Shown: positions 44,110-56,102 of the stretch, in pieces
How the letters are laid out: every line of letters begins with the position of its first letter
Numbering within the stretch: the first letter of the stretch is position 1
From: Tiliqua scincoides
Lineage: Eukaryota; Chordata; Lepidosauria; Squamata; Scincidae
NCBI RefSeq assembly: GCF_035046505.1
Contig: NC_089821.1
Coordinates: 170,889,531-170,953,530, forward strand
Reading direction: 5' to 3'
Length of the DNA stretch: 64,000 nt
Translations under genes and position numbers: made by a program
The notes under the pieces: generated by a model
The model's database searches: none
What the model was told of the DNA's origin: nothing
Seen by the model: only the letters and a program-made list of their open reading frames with translations

Positions 44110-46962
44110 CCTTGGGGACGCAATGGTATCTCTAAGTGCTTGTCAGTAGGTGGATCACACCGGAAGCTTACACAGTAAGGCATAATGGCTATTGATTTCA
44201 GTCTAGGGGGCTGAGTAGGTCTCTTATCATGTATGTATATTGGCTATTATGATGGTGAGAACATGCTAATTTAATGCACATGTTTTTGCTTTCAGGGCAT
44301 GCTGTACAACCGTTCACCAGGCAAAGACCGCTTTGCCAGCCCACTTATCAGAGAGGCTCATGACACTTCAGCAACCATGGCTCATCAACTGTGCTGATAA
44401 TACTCTCTCAGATTCCTCTCGCTAGCCAAGTCTCCCTGCACATATACCACAAAATAGCTCTTGAGAAAAAGGACACAGGACACTGCTTTGTAACTTACCA
44501 CACAACAGAACACCAGAACAGAAGCTCTCTTTCATTATGTAGGATTTGCCTCAACGTCACATTGATGTGCTTGGTTGAAGATCAAGACGTGGAAACACCG
44601 TATGCAGTATATTATTCAGGAGCAAAGGGCAGAACTACAAGATATTCCAGAAAATGTATGTTCCTAAACCTGCATTTGCTGAGATTTATATTTGTATCGA
44701 ATCCTTCCTCAGAGGAGCTCAAGATGACATAAATTGTTCTCCACTATTTTATCCATTATTTTATCCATAGGCCCTTTCCTCATTTTTTTCCTTCATGAAC
44801 CACACTCAGATCAGTTGTGAAGTTGCCCCCCCCAACCCTTGGGAGAGCCACCCCTACCTCCTCAAAGCAATGCCTTTGGGTCCCAGGTGCCACACCTGCC
44901 TCCAGGCTTCTTGCTCCAAGCAAGAAAGGATATCTTAGCAACCCATTAAGATTCTAAAAGTCTGCCTTAGTACTAAATACTAATGGGTCTTGGACAAAGG
45001 ATTTCTGAGGCCTTGTGACAATGTGCAACACGTTTACACAGAGCACTCCTTTTTGGAGACATACATGGAAAAAGAGTCTCATCCCCCAATATGTACTTGA
45101 GCTAACAGCTCCAGACTGATATGAAGTCCGTTCTAATGGAAGAATGGAACCCTGGTCAGAAGTACAGATCCCCTTTGTGGGAATAGTTGCCATAGCAAGA
45201 CTGCTCATCATAACAAAGACTCTTTGAGTCAAATTTACAGTGCAGTGTTTCTGGGTTTTCCTAAGTAACTTTTTTTTAAGCTCATGTTTTTTTACTTGCT
45301 ATTTAAAAAAAAAAAAAGATGCGTTATAATGATGCCTGAGTTAACTTGACATGGGAAACGATGGGAGTGATGGATCCTGTCCAGCTTCTGGGAGCAGGAC
45401 AAGATGATATTCTTTTCAGCCCTGCAGCTCCACTGGCCTGATCCTCTTGGGGAAAAAAAACACACAGAGGGGGGGAAGCAAACAGGAAGGCAGCACCAAA
45501 ACCAGCAAATAGGCAAAATTATTGACAATTATCTTCAACATCTATTTTCAAGCACCCCCCTTCCACAGTTTGGGAGGGGGGGAGAAGGACTGTGTGCAGC
45601 AGCCATGCCCACAACACTGCTTCTGTCACTGGCCGGACCTCTTGGCAATCATACATTGGGTGTGTGCCCAGAAGGGGCCGAGAGGGACTTCTAGGTACTG
45701 GCTCTCCATTCACGGATTTGTCCTTCCCTGAGAGGAGAGGGAGGCATTAGTGCTTTTCTTGCTTTTAGAAGGCATATTAAACCTTACTGTTCAATGAGGC
45801 TTTCAGTAGTTTTATGGATGGCTTTTATAGCTTGCTGTTTGTTGTGTCGTCTCTTAAGCTCTTATTTTGATTGCAATTTTGTCTATGCTTTATCGATCGG
45901 AAGTATCGATTGCCTTTGTAGCTGCTGCTTTATAGATTTTTGGTTGAATTGTTTGTGAGCTGTGCTTGATGTTTTACATAGAAAAGTCTATAAATATTTC
46001 AAATAAAAATAAATACATAATAAGCAAAAAAATCTTGACCTAAATCATGTTTTACATAGACTGGATGTTGAAATTGGACAGAAGGAACTCTTGCAGCTGA
46101 GGAAGATAATTATCAAAATGGATTGCGCGATGATGATGATGATTATATGCTCTTGAGCACCAGCTCTGTTGGACATATCACATTACAACAGCATAAAAAA
46201 GCTTAATTCCTAAACTCCAATCGATTTTTGGTCTCTTTCTTTTGGCTTGGAACATATGTTTAGCACTGGTCTGCAAGCACATTGTCTACTGCTAGATTGG
46301 TGTGCATGAATTTTCCCATCCCATTTATATCAACATTCCAGTTAGAAACCTGAACACTAATCACTATTTATTCACTGACAGGGACAGTATATTCAGCACA
46401 TTACACTGGCCAGGAATCCACAATGCTTCTGATTTCTAGTTGATGCTTTTTTGACAATAATTTCAATGCAGTTATTAACAATTGAAAAATAAAAGTCAAG
46501 TGACAGTTTAAGAGGAAAGTAGGTTATCAGTGTCATGCAGAGCATACTTCCAATTTTTATGTATTCTGCACAGCTCTGAAATTTTTTTAAAACTCTAGAC
46601 ATGTGCAGAAAGTAGCTTTGGATAGCGATTCCCTATTGCTGTAAATCAATGTAAATACATTAGGCAATGGATAGTCAGGAATCATCATTCACCGTTCTGA
46701 AGACATTATAGGTTAAATCTTCCAAGGTGCAAATTGAATTTTCTGGACAGTCAGCATTAACATTTGGTACATTCATACAGTATTTGCATTTCTTGTCTAT
46801 TTTCAAACTGTACATCTATCCCTATTTTAACTTCCACAGCCTTTAGCTGATTTGTAAAAAATGCATCAACAATAAGGAACTACTAGAGTTGGGCTGATTA
46901 GTCATTTGTCCAGTTTCAGAGCCTTGTTTGTACATGATGCATCCATGAAGTTGCTATAACTG
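44110..46962. other. GFRAL 3' flank, mostly unrecognised
   Basis: Positions 45760-46017 look like an AT-rich LINE/SINE-type tail ending TAAATATTTCAAATAAAAAT. A poly(A) run lies at 45304-45318. An AATAAA at 46002 is within the tail and is not claimed as the GFRAL signal. No exon recognised. Confidence 0.45.
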
Positions 46963-47212
46963 TTAATATTTATGTACCATTTTTCAACAAAAAAGGTCTT
47001 AAAGCACTTTACGTGGCAGAACAAATAAGAAGATGGTTTCCTGTCCTATGAGGTATATTCGCTGTCTGAAAAGAAGATACAAGAGAGATTCCAGCCACTG
47101 GTAAAAGGCGTTATGCTGGGATGAATAGGGACAGTTGTTATTCCCTGCTAAATACAAGAAAGAAAACTACCCCTTTAAAAAATGCTTGTCTTTTTGCCCA
47201 GTTAGCAATGGC
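46963..47212 (-). mobile_element. ~245-bp dispersed SINE-like repeat
   Basis: Reverse complement of 62293-62550: TTTATGTACCATTTTTCAAC, GGTTTCCTGTCCTATGAGG, and a left part TTTTTGCCCAGTTAGCAATG. No protein. The family is not named with confidence. Confidence 0.6.
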
Positions 47213-47928
47213 TTTGCAAATCATTTCAAGGTGCGTGCATCCCTTTCTGTACAGTGTCCCACATCCTCTAACGTGAATGAGGAAGACCTTGCAGGTGGAT
47301 CAAAACTGAATCTACACTCTTCATTCACCACTCACATAATATAGTCCATAAGAAAAATTAATGAGAATTAAAGTACTATATAGCAATCTAGGCGTGTGCT
47401 GTTTCTAGCCAAATGTGCATTCCTCAATCCAGCAGGGAATGTGTACACAGAAGCCTGCTTCTTTATACTTACTGTTGGCACTGAATTGGGATGGTTGAGG
47501 TACAATGTTCTAGAGAGAAAAGTTAGTTTTGATTCCAATGACTAACATTTCTTACTTAAATGTACATTTCTGACTTGCCAAGGAGGTACAAAGGTCGCAA
47601 TGGCTTGGGATGCATCTGTGAGATGGGCAAGACATGGAAATGAAACATAAATAACTTAAAAGAGGACTCAAGTTGTCTGAGAAAGCTAGTTCTGAAGCAT
47701 GTTTCCTAACTTGACCTCATCTAGGCAATGGAGACAAGAAAGTTGTCACCAAGGTTGCTTACAAGAAATTCATCAATTGTGAGTCATTGCCCATCAAAGC
47801 CGACTAAAAATATGAATTAAAAAATAAGTAGAAGTAAATGCACCCCATAGTATGAGCAATAGTCTCATAACGTCAACACTGGATAGAAGGATGGGTTATA
47901 CTGATTAATGCTCTATGCGTAGTTTTTA

Positions 47929-48299
47929 CAGCCCAATCCGATGCTTCCCAGGGCTGCAGCAATGCTTCAATGGCAACAGCCGCATCACATGGTGCTGGGA
48001 AGCAGTGCCAGGTCTACTCGGGGTCAGGGAGCTTATGCTCCCTCACCACATGTAGCAGCCAGGCGGCCCAGATGAATCTCCTCGGATCTGTGCCCACGAC
48101 TGTCCCTACTGAGACCCCAACTTATCACTCCGTCAGCCGGCACTTGCCCGGAGCTCTGGGTGGTGTGCGACCAGCCTCTGCTCAGTGCTGGCTCATGCTG
48201 AACCAGTGCCAGTGCTGGCTTGGCAGTGAGTGTCGCAGGCATGCCTTACGGCATGTTTGCAACACTCAGTGCTGGTGCTAGGACCACAGGATCAGGTCC
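47929..48299. mobile_element. Harbinger-like long MITE
   Basis: Starts CAGCCCAATCCGATGC after TTA and ends near GGATCAGGTCC before TCA. The interior shares GGCATGCCTTACGGCATG with the element at 59890. Confidence 0.55.
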
Positions 48300-50556
48300 T
48301 CAGTCACCTGTAACTGATGAATGAATCCTTTTGTAATACGTTAGGCCATCTATTAGATTCTTAAAATTAACACTACATACCGAGGAGGGAGAAAAAGAAG
48401 AGATGCATTCAGTGAGTCCAGATAACTGATCTACTACAGTTTTTCAGGTGTTTATTATAGCTCACAATTTTAGTTTGTTTGCATTTCCATTTGTAAACAA
48501 AAGGAGAGACAGATTGAATGAAAATGGAACAAAACATAGTTCATGATCATAAAGCTATCACAACTGAGGCACAGAGTATTAGTGGGAACAAATGGAAGCT
48601 AATGTGAGTATCTAGCATAATAATTTAAAAATTATATTTTATTACATTTGAGTATACAATGGGTTATATCCTTAATTTAGCTAGCCATGACTAAGTCCCA
48701 TTGAAATAAATTTCCTTTGTCATGATTAACCAAACTCAGAGTTACACCAATACTCAGCTTAACGTTACAGTCCAAGGAACATTCTATACTGGGAGGTTCA
48801 ACACAGACACAGCACATAGGTTTCATATACAATTGCACCCAGGAGCAAGTCTTGGATTTGCCACGTTCTGTGACCACACAGACTCTTTAGTATAAATCTG
48901 CACCTACATGAATTTAATAGCACTGCATATGTTTCACATGAGGGGGTCTCTCTGTTAAGTACACAGGTTCAGAAATCTCTGTACCCTCTGAAAGTTCACT
49001 GGGTAACAGGGTGAGCAAGTGAAGTTTGTCTCTGTGTACCACCATGTGTAAAACCTGGACAGTGGGGCTATGTGTGAATTAGACCTCACCTAGGCTGCAA
49101 TCCTATGCACGCACTTACCTGGGAGTAAGGCCCACTGAACTAAATGGGACTTATTTCCAAGTAGACATGCATAGGCTTGCACTGCTACTGTGTTAACATA
49201 TTGTTGTCAGAAAAAGATGTGAGAAATTTCTAGTGAACAACACCCTCCACTGAAAAGTACTGACATTTTGAGTCTGCAGATGAATGCATTTTCATCGATC
49301 TGACTAGGCTGGTTTTACAAATACCAAAACTATTATTTTAAAATAACTTCCATGGACTTGCATATGATTGTGCAGTTTGTCTGGTTACATTCAACACATT
49401 TTGCTGTGATATCAACCTACAAAATTCCACACAAGAAAAAAAAGGGAAACCACAATTATCTCCACCTCAGGTAGTTAAAAGGCACTTTCATTACCCAGCA
49501 TTACAATGATGGACTTACACTGGTTAAAAATGACAAGCTAGAGATACAAATTGAATGGGGAAAATGATCTAGTCTTAGCCATTTACTGAAAAAAGCACTG
49601 CAGGAGCTTTTTCCATTGAGTTCCTTATGCAAGGGAATGATCGATGAACAGTGTTTCTAATGCAACTTCTATTCTTTCAGTGAACTTTGCACGGCAGTCC
49701 TGCATAATTCTACAAAAATAGGATGGACATTCTAATGCAGTTATACTAAATGACATTCATCCTGATACTACTGCTCAAGTTTTTAATGTCACGGATGGAA
49801 CAGAAGTAGATTGCAAGGAATTTCATGTATGTAACAATTATAGGAGGGCACCACAAATCTGCAGCATATGGCAAGCTGCCAGTCCCTACAGAGTCTTGGA
49901 ACGAGATAAAGTCATTCATATACTTAACAGATGTCAACCACAATAAAAATGGCAAAAATGCTACTCATAGCAAACCCGGGTTTGGCTTCCTCTTCATAGC
50001 ATAATTTTCTTGGCAAATGAAAAGAGGTAATCAGGAGGGATAAAATGTAGAAAGGCAGGGCCACACACAGTGATGGACCTCATGGACCACTGCAAATATT
50101 TATACGACATTAAAAGCCAGCTTGTTAAGTGGTAACAATGCAGTACTTACTATCTTTAGAAGTCTGCAGTCAACTGTGCCCAAGGGGTTTAAAATACCCC
50201 TTGAATGTGCAGTTGAAAAGGCAACAAAAGTGAAATTTATGACTTAGAAAAGATTTTGTCCCTCTTAAGTGGGAAGAATTGATTATTTAATGGATTAAAT
50301 GTTTCCTATCAGGGTGGATAATCTACCTTGGTTAGGGTGCATGTTTGAGACAGTAACCTCACCACACATACACTCTAGACAGGCAGTGGTGTTAAGATTA
50401 TCACATCACAAAGCCTGAGTCCTATGCCATCTTAAAGACTAGCGAATGTATTATGCCCAATTACAACTTTTGTAGAGTCTACCTGGCTGATGCACAAATA
50501 CCTCTTTGAAAGTATGCTCAATTAAATATATGAGCATGTGGATTTTCTCTGACTCA
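48300..50556. other. Intergenic DNA between converging genes
   Basis: Holds one palindromic MITE (49093). The rest is AT-rich and unrecognised. Confidence 0.45.
49093..49184. mobile_element. Short palindromic MITE, CTA duplication
   Basis: GGCTGCAATCCTATGC to GCATAGGCTTGCACTG, CTA on both sides (49090-49092, 49185-49187). Confidence 0.7.
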
Positions 50557-50735
50557 GGGCCCAATCCTATCCAACCTTCCAGTGACAATGGAGCCACAGT
50601 GTAGCTCTGAGGTAAAGGAACAGATGTTCCCTTACCTTGAGGAGACCTCCATGACTGCCTGCCCACAGCAGGATGCAGCTTTCATCCAGTTGGAATGGCT
50701 GTAACAGCACATGAAAGTTGGATAGGATTGGGCCC
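50557..50735. mobile_element. Harbinger-like 179-bp MITE, TCA duplication
   Basis: GGGCCCAATCCTATCCAACC to GTTGGATAGGATTGGGCCC, almost perfect ends; TCA on both sides (50554-50556, 50736-50738). Exactly the same length as the sister copy at 59402. Confidence 0.85.
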
Positions 50736-50861
50736 TCAGACATATAAACCTGGTTCAGACATAAGAATCCAACAAACTGTGGTTCATTGAATGAGTTGTG
50801 TGCCCATGTGCTTCCCACTCTGCTCTACCCAGGACACCTAGTTAAATACAAAACACCCTAC

Positions 50862-50867
50862 TTTATT
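50862..50867 (-). terminator. Candidate HMGCLL1 poly(A) signal
   Basis: AATAAA on the minus strand about 670 bp after the HMGCLL1 stop. Other weaker signals exist; chosen by position only. Confidence 0.3.
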
Positions 50868-51535
50868 AAATCACAGTCTACTAGGACAGTGATTTCATAC
50901 ACTGGTTTGTCAGGAGCACTGAAACCAAAATTTTCCAATTCGGATATACTGAAATTCCATAGTTTACTAAAACAAGGAAGGTTTTAATTAATCTGGGCAC
51001 AAAGAGCAAAGGAAAGGGCAGCAGAGAAGATAGGAGAGCACCAGCAAAGAGCTCTTTTCTAGTTTGGTAAGCCATGGTGTGGTGGACTAGAATTGTTACA
51101 TGTAAATTGGATTATACTCTGTTTTTCCACTCTTGCCATATAAATATACCTCTATATGCGCACTCTTATGACTACACTTGAATGCACCCACATTTTGAGG
51201 GAGGGGGGAGGTTTCACAGCTATATTATTTCTGTCATTTCAGAATCTGGTCAGGGCCAAATCAACAGAACTCATGGTGGGCTGCAATTGGAAGACTGCTG
51301 CCCAATCCAAAGAAGAGAGGAGAGGGTTTCATTTGGCAATCAAGTCTGAGGTTTTCCATTCTGGTTTTATATACACAGCTGCCATCAACATGAAATACTG
51401 ACCACATTGCCCCTTTTTTCCTATCACTGCTGAAATGGTGTTTGCAGTATGTTTGCCTGATATAGTTATAAATAGGCAGAGCATCATGATGGACAAATAT
51501 TTAACTTTTCGAAACAGCATTTCTTCTTTTGCAGT

Positions 51536-51637
51536 TCAACCGTTGAAGGAAGCTTGTGCAACTTTAGAATTTGTTTTAATGTTCAAGGCTGTGCAGATGA
51601 AGTTACCAGCTTCCATAATCTTGTAAAGATTCACACC
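51536..51637 (-). CDS. HMGCLL1: HMGCLL1 last coding exon
   Basis: On the minus strand an acceptor AAATCTAG precedes [18 protein letters not shown] and [13 protein letters not shown] with TGA at 51538-51536. 33 codons plus stop, phase 0 start. Human HMGCLL1 from memory ends VNLYKVMEAGDF…[10 protein letters not shown], so the whole exon aligns. It is too short to stand out as an open frame and was found by its motif. Confidence 0.94.
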   Translation of the reverse strand, partial: GVNLYKIMEAGNFICTALNIKTNSKVAQASFNG

Positions 51638-51650
51638 CTAGATTTATAAA

Positions 51651-51679
51651 GGGGTGGGGGGGGAGAGAGAGAGAGAGAT
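51651..51679. repeat. G-run and GA microsatellite
   Basis: GGGGTGGGGGGGG followed by seven GA units, 14 bp upstream of the HMGCLL1 last exon acceptor (in the intron). Confidence 0.85.
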
Positions 51680-51750
51680 GTTATTTAATTCTATTAATTC
51701 AAGTGATGCTACATCAGTGATAAGCTTCATTTAAAATCGTATGATATTCA

Positions 51751-52261
51751 CAGACCAATCCTATTCCCCAACATTAGTGGTAATGCAGCCATGCCAACAG
51801 GGCAAGTGTTGCATCCAGTGGTGAGGGGTGGGAACAATCAGGAGACCTGGGAGAGATATTTGTCCCTTACCTCTCTGTAGGCCTACTGGCAGCCTACCGG
51901 TCTCCTTGCATCTATGCCAGCTATATTGCTGGCATATGTCTGAGGAATGAAAGGGGGAGGGATGGGTTTGAAAAGTGGGGACAGGATCCTGGTGCATGCT
52001 GGTGCTGCCAGGATTGACTTCTCCCTCACCAATATGTCCCCTGCCCTCCCCCTCCTGAAATTTCCCCGAATTTCCCCTTTCCGCCCCCACTGCCAACTTT
52101 CTGAGAATAGCGGACCCTCTGTGTGCTGCTGTATCTTTGCTCATTTGTGGTGCCAGCTTGGAAATGTGTGATGGCGGGTCAGTTTTTTGAACCACTACAA
52201 AGGGCAATGTATTGCCCAAACAGGAATTCTGGCAGAGCAAGGTCCAGCTAGGATTGGATCT
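51751..52261. mobile_element. Harbinger-like long MITE, TCA duplication
   Basis: CAGACCAATCCTATTCC to AGCTAGGATTGGATCT, flanked by TCA (51748-51750, 52262-52264). 511 bp. Its 159-codon minus frame is repeat-derived. Confidence 0.72.
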
Positions 52262-52264
52262 TCA

Positions 52265-54496
52265 GTAGAATGTTTCATCCTTTTGTCTGTCTGTGAATCT
52301 ACCCACCATACCTCCTAAGTCACTTCCTATCCCATGAAGTATCATCATGGAGCTGAGAAATAAAAGAAGGTAAGAGGCTGCATTCAGGAATCCCCTCAAA
52401 TACCTACCACCGGCCCAAGAAGTGCAGTAAGGAAAAAGTCACAGCGAAAGGGTCTGAGCATAAAAACCCAAGTGCTCTTGCGTCAACAACAACCCAAGCA
52501 CCAAACCTCTGCAAACACCTTCTGCATGATTACTCCTTGGAGAATGTGCCACAGAAACAGGAGAATGGGACAACAGGAAAGAAGGTGAGCAAGTGGAGGT
52601 ATGGTGGGAGGGGAGTAGCAGACAGAGGCAAAAGGACCTAGGGAAGGAGACATAGTGAAATCACACTTGAAACTGTGACAGAACCAAGTTGAGGCCTAGG
52701 GGAGGAGGAAGCAAAGGTGGCAGAAGTCTGAAGAAAGCAGTCATATGAGGCAGGAGATTGAAGCAAGGGGGAAACAGATGGAGAACGAGGCAAAGAAAGA
52801 AGGGGAACAAAATGGGGTCAAGGGAATAGAATGTGGAACCGGCCCAGCTGGGAGCACTGGGGATGGCATTCACTCAGCTAAAGCTACAGCTATTTGTCCA
52901 GACACGTTTCTACTACTTTGGTGGGCGGCCCACTAGTTAGGAAGTAAAGAACATAAACTTGTGGAAGGCGAGGTTGTGAAAGACCCGTGCACTCCAAAGC
53001 TGGCTTTACAGTATTTGCTTACAATGGTCACACTTCCACTCTGAAAAGTGTCCTGGTCAGAGACATAATACCTCCATTTGAAGTACACGGGATGTATGCC
53101 TTCCTGGACTCATTAATCCCCTGGCTTTCCTATCTGCTCCTAGATGTCAGTTGTAAATCCAAAAGATGTCAGATGCTAGGGAGTGAACCATCTGCTGCAA
53201 AAAACAGAGTGCCAGATGAGGCACTTGGAAATCACAAGAAGAAAGTTGAGGTACATGGCAGGGTGATGCTGCCCAGAATCAGAGGAAACAAGATTAGGAC
53301 AGTACTCTGGGAAAGGTACTAAATTTATTAAAGGGTGATAGAAAAAAGACTCTAACCTTAACAGAAGAGGGAAGTCCACATTAAGAAGAGCCTTGTGCAG
53401 ATGTTCTGAAACCATGGGGACTCTATAGTTTCAGAAGGGTGGGGAGCACACCTGCTAGCTCCACCGCCACTGCGCAGCAACCCCCAGCACATTTACAGCA
53501 TTATTCCCCTAAAAGTGTAAGTGAGCTATTCAGAACCCATGGTAGTGTCTGTTTCCTTCGAATTAAAGATATGATTTCTTGATCACTTTACTCAGAAGCA
53601 AGTTCTACTACAATCAATGGAAGAAGCAACAAATAAATGTGCACGCGACGGAGGTGAATTTTAAAGAAATCAGTGGGATTTGTTTCTGGGCAACTTTGTC
53701 TGAGGTTCAAGGATTGGACTACTAAATAGGTGCTACCAAACCCCTCTGATTTTGATAAGCAAATTATATTTAAAAAATTTAAGATGCACCCAGTTACTAC
53801 TTTTTGCCTGTGCAAGTATTATATGTCTGCAATGACCTTGGCTCATCCAGCTTTTAGTTAACTGACAGCTTGACTAATCATTCTGAGCACCAGTTCAGAG
53901 AGGCATTAACTGTCATCCTACTGAGCACAGGCCTGTTGAAAGCACTGCTGAATACTCAGAAAGCATTTCATCCACTGTGTCCCTCTTTAAGTGACTTCAG
54001 TCAACAAAGCAAGGAATAACAGGGAGCTGAAAGGAAGCCAAGAGATAGATCAAATCAAATGCAAACATTAGGCAATGTTTAATTTTAGTAAGTGCTACCT
54101 GCTTTCAATAGAGAGATGATAACAAACAGGAAACTAAACTCTCAGACTAGAACATAGGTGCAATAGAAAAGGAAAGGGCTAAGAAGCACGGCTTCAACCC
54201 AGAGAGTGCCACACTCAACTACGTTCAGAGTGTGTCACATTTCATAAATGGATGCACATCTTTAGCCTGGGGGTACCAATCCATGCAAACCAACACCTAC
54301 AGGTACATGAGAATGGGAGAACATTAAATTATATAGCTATATGACTGCAGGCAGATTAAACATTTCTCACTGAACTGGCACTACTCCAGAAGAGTCTGCC
54401 CATTCCATATGGAAGACCTAAGCAATTAAATGGTCCAAGAACATGGCACAGCTACATACTCTTCTAGCCAGCTGCATTCATGGATGGAGAACAGGA
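52265..54496. other. HMGCLL1 last-intron DNA without clear features
   Basis: Purine-rich stretch 52560-52830 and a weak palindromic-MITE fragment near 53590. No exon recognised. Confidence 0.45.
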
Positions 54497-54740
54497 GGGG
54501 CTGTAGCTCAGTAAGAACATAAGAACAGCCCTGCTGGATCAGGCCATAGGTCTATATAGTCCAGATTCCTGTATCTCACAATGGCCCACCAAAAGACAGA
54601 GCAAGTGCTCTGCATACAAGTCTCTGATTCAATCTCTGGCATTACAAAGTTGAGTTTGGAAAAATATCTGCCTAAAACTCAGAAGAAGCACTTTCAGTCA
54701 GTGCAGATAATATTGAGCTAGATGGACTAATGTTCCCATG
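54497..54740 (+). mobile_element. tRNA-derived SINE interrupted by an L2-type LINE end
   Basis: GGGGCTGTAGCTCAGT (A box), interruption at 54513-54593, then AGACAGAGCAAGTGCTCTGC, TCTCTGATTCAATCTCTGG (B box), and the tail AATATTGAGCTAGATGGAC. The two halves join into a regular SINE if the LINE piece is left out. Confidence 0.75.
54513..54593 (-). mobile_element. CR1/L2-superfamily LINE 3' end, ~80 bp
   Basis: AAGAACATAAGAACAGCC, CTGGATCAGGCCATAGG, CTCACAATGGCCCACC. A severely 5'-truncated copy inside the SINE. Confidence 0.8.
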
Positions 54741-55049
54741 TTTTTGTTGTTAGCAGAGCTGAGAGACTGAAGCAGTCTTACACACAGGAAACGTACTTTT
54801 GTTAAGCACTTTACTGGGACAAAGACCTGCAGCCATTGTTACACACAGGAAGAAACAAGAAGCAAGAAAAGAATCAAATGAGAGATCCATCAGATGTAGG
54901 GAAAGAAACAACCAATGACCACTTAAACTAGCAACAAACTCCCCCCTACAGGTGGAGGCCATCATTTCCATACTTGCTATCTGTATAGACTGGGTGACTC
55001 AGCTCACATGCTGTCACTCTTCCAACACTGCTAACACCTGTATCTAAAG

Positions 55050-55140
55050 CATTGGTTCCCAATTTGTGGTCCACAGACCAAAGGTGGGCCACAACACCCT
55101 GAGAAGTGGTCTGCAAGGTCTCAGAAAAAAAATAGATAAC
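55050..55140 (+). mobile_element. hAT-like end fragment
   Basis: CATTGGTTCCCAATTTGTGG and GTCCACAGACC followed by GTGGTCTGCAAGG resemble hAT MITE left ends. No right end. Confidence 0.4.
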
Positions 55141-55290
55141 CTGGACATTCTTCCATTGGTAACAATAAACTCGCAACTTCCAAGCATATTTACCTTCAGG
55201 CAAGAAACGCCTACAAGGTCAACTTTTCCACAGGTTCAAACATGCTAAATGATGTAGCATTTACCCTTAGTCATAAGTCTAGATCTAGAA

Positions 55291-55821
55291 CAGTGTTTCT
55301 CAAACTGTGGATCGGGCCCACTAGGTGGGTCACAAGCCAATTTCAGGTGGGTCCCCATTCATTTCAAAGTGTATTTTATTTTTCATATATTAGACTTGAT
55401 ACTAACATGGAATGTGACTGCCTTTGGGGAAATGTTACAGATCTGTCCTTTAAACAGGCAACTTCGTACATGCTTTGAACAATGATAGTCAATGGATCTT
55501 ACTCCCAGATAAGTGTGATAGGATTCCAGCCTTTGGGATGTTTGGAGAATTTTAAAAAAAACATTTCAGCAACTACTTGGGAGGGTTACAAGGGTTCTTC
55601 TTTATTTTAAATAAATTTTTAAACTAATACTTATTGTAAACTTTTAATTTACTGACTTAATTTGATTTGATTTTGTCATATGGGGTGTTAAAAAATTTTC
55701 TTACTGATGATGTCACTTCCAGCCATGATATCACTTCCAGGTTAAAACATCACTTCATGACATCATTTCTGGTCAGTTCCAACATATTGTCATCCCTGCG
55801 CTAAAATTTTGAGAACCACTG
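55291..55821 (+). mobile_element. hAT MITE 'CTCAAACTGTGG' family, 8-bp duplication (7 of 8)
   Basis: Starts CAGTGTTTCTCAAACTGTGG and ends ATTTTGAGAACCACTG; flanks ATCTAGAA (55283-55290) and GTCTAGAA (55822-55829). 531 bp. The centre holds half of the palindromic Harbinger-like repeat. Confidence 0.88.
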
Positions 55822-55976
55822 GTCTAGAATCAGAGCAAAATGACTCCTGGGTGAATGTCTAATTGGTTGCAACAAATCACATATTTTGAAAACAATCCAG
55901 CAAGCCCATGTTTTATATAAACATTTTCCCCCTCCCCAATTTACACTTTCAGGAAGGCACATGAGAAATAGCTTAC

Positions 55977-56102
55977 CGTGTTGATCCCTAAACCATTCAG
56001 CATGTAGATTACATCTTCTGTGGCTACATTTCCAGTGGCACCTTTTGCATATGGGCAACCCCCCAAACCTGCAACTGCAGAATCCACCACGCCAACACCC
56101 AT
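55977..56102 (-). CDS. HMGCLL1: HMGCLL1 penultimate coding exon (active-site loop)
   Basis: On the minus strand the acceptor TTTGTTTTCTAG precedes ATGGGTG and the donor GTAAGC follows AACACG; 126 bp, 42 codons, phase 0 both ends. It encodes [35 protein letters not shown] and [15 protein letters not shown] is the glycine-rich loop with the catalytic cysteine of the HMG-CoA lyase family, and it is intact. The ATG is an internal methionine, not a start. Confidence 0.96.

Noticed and set aside
51761-52240. 159-codon minus-strand frame near the HMGCLL1 last exon
   Set aside because: Lies within a MITE (51751-52261) and has no lyase-like sequence.
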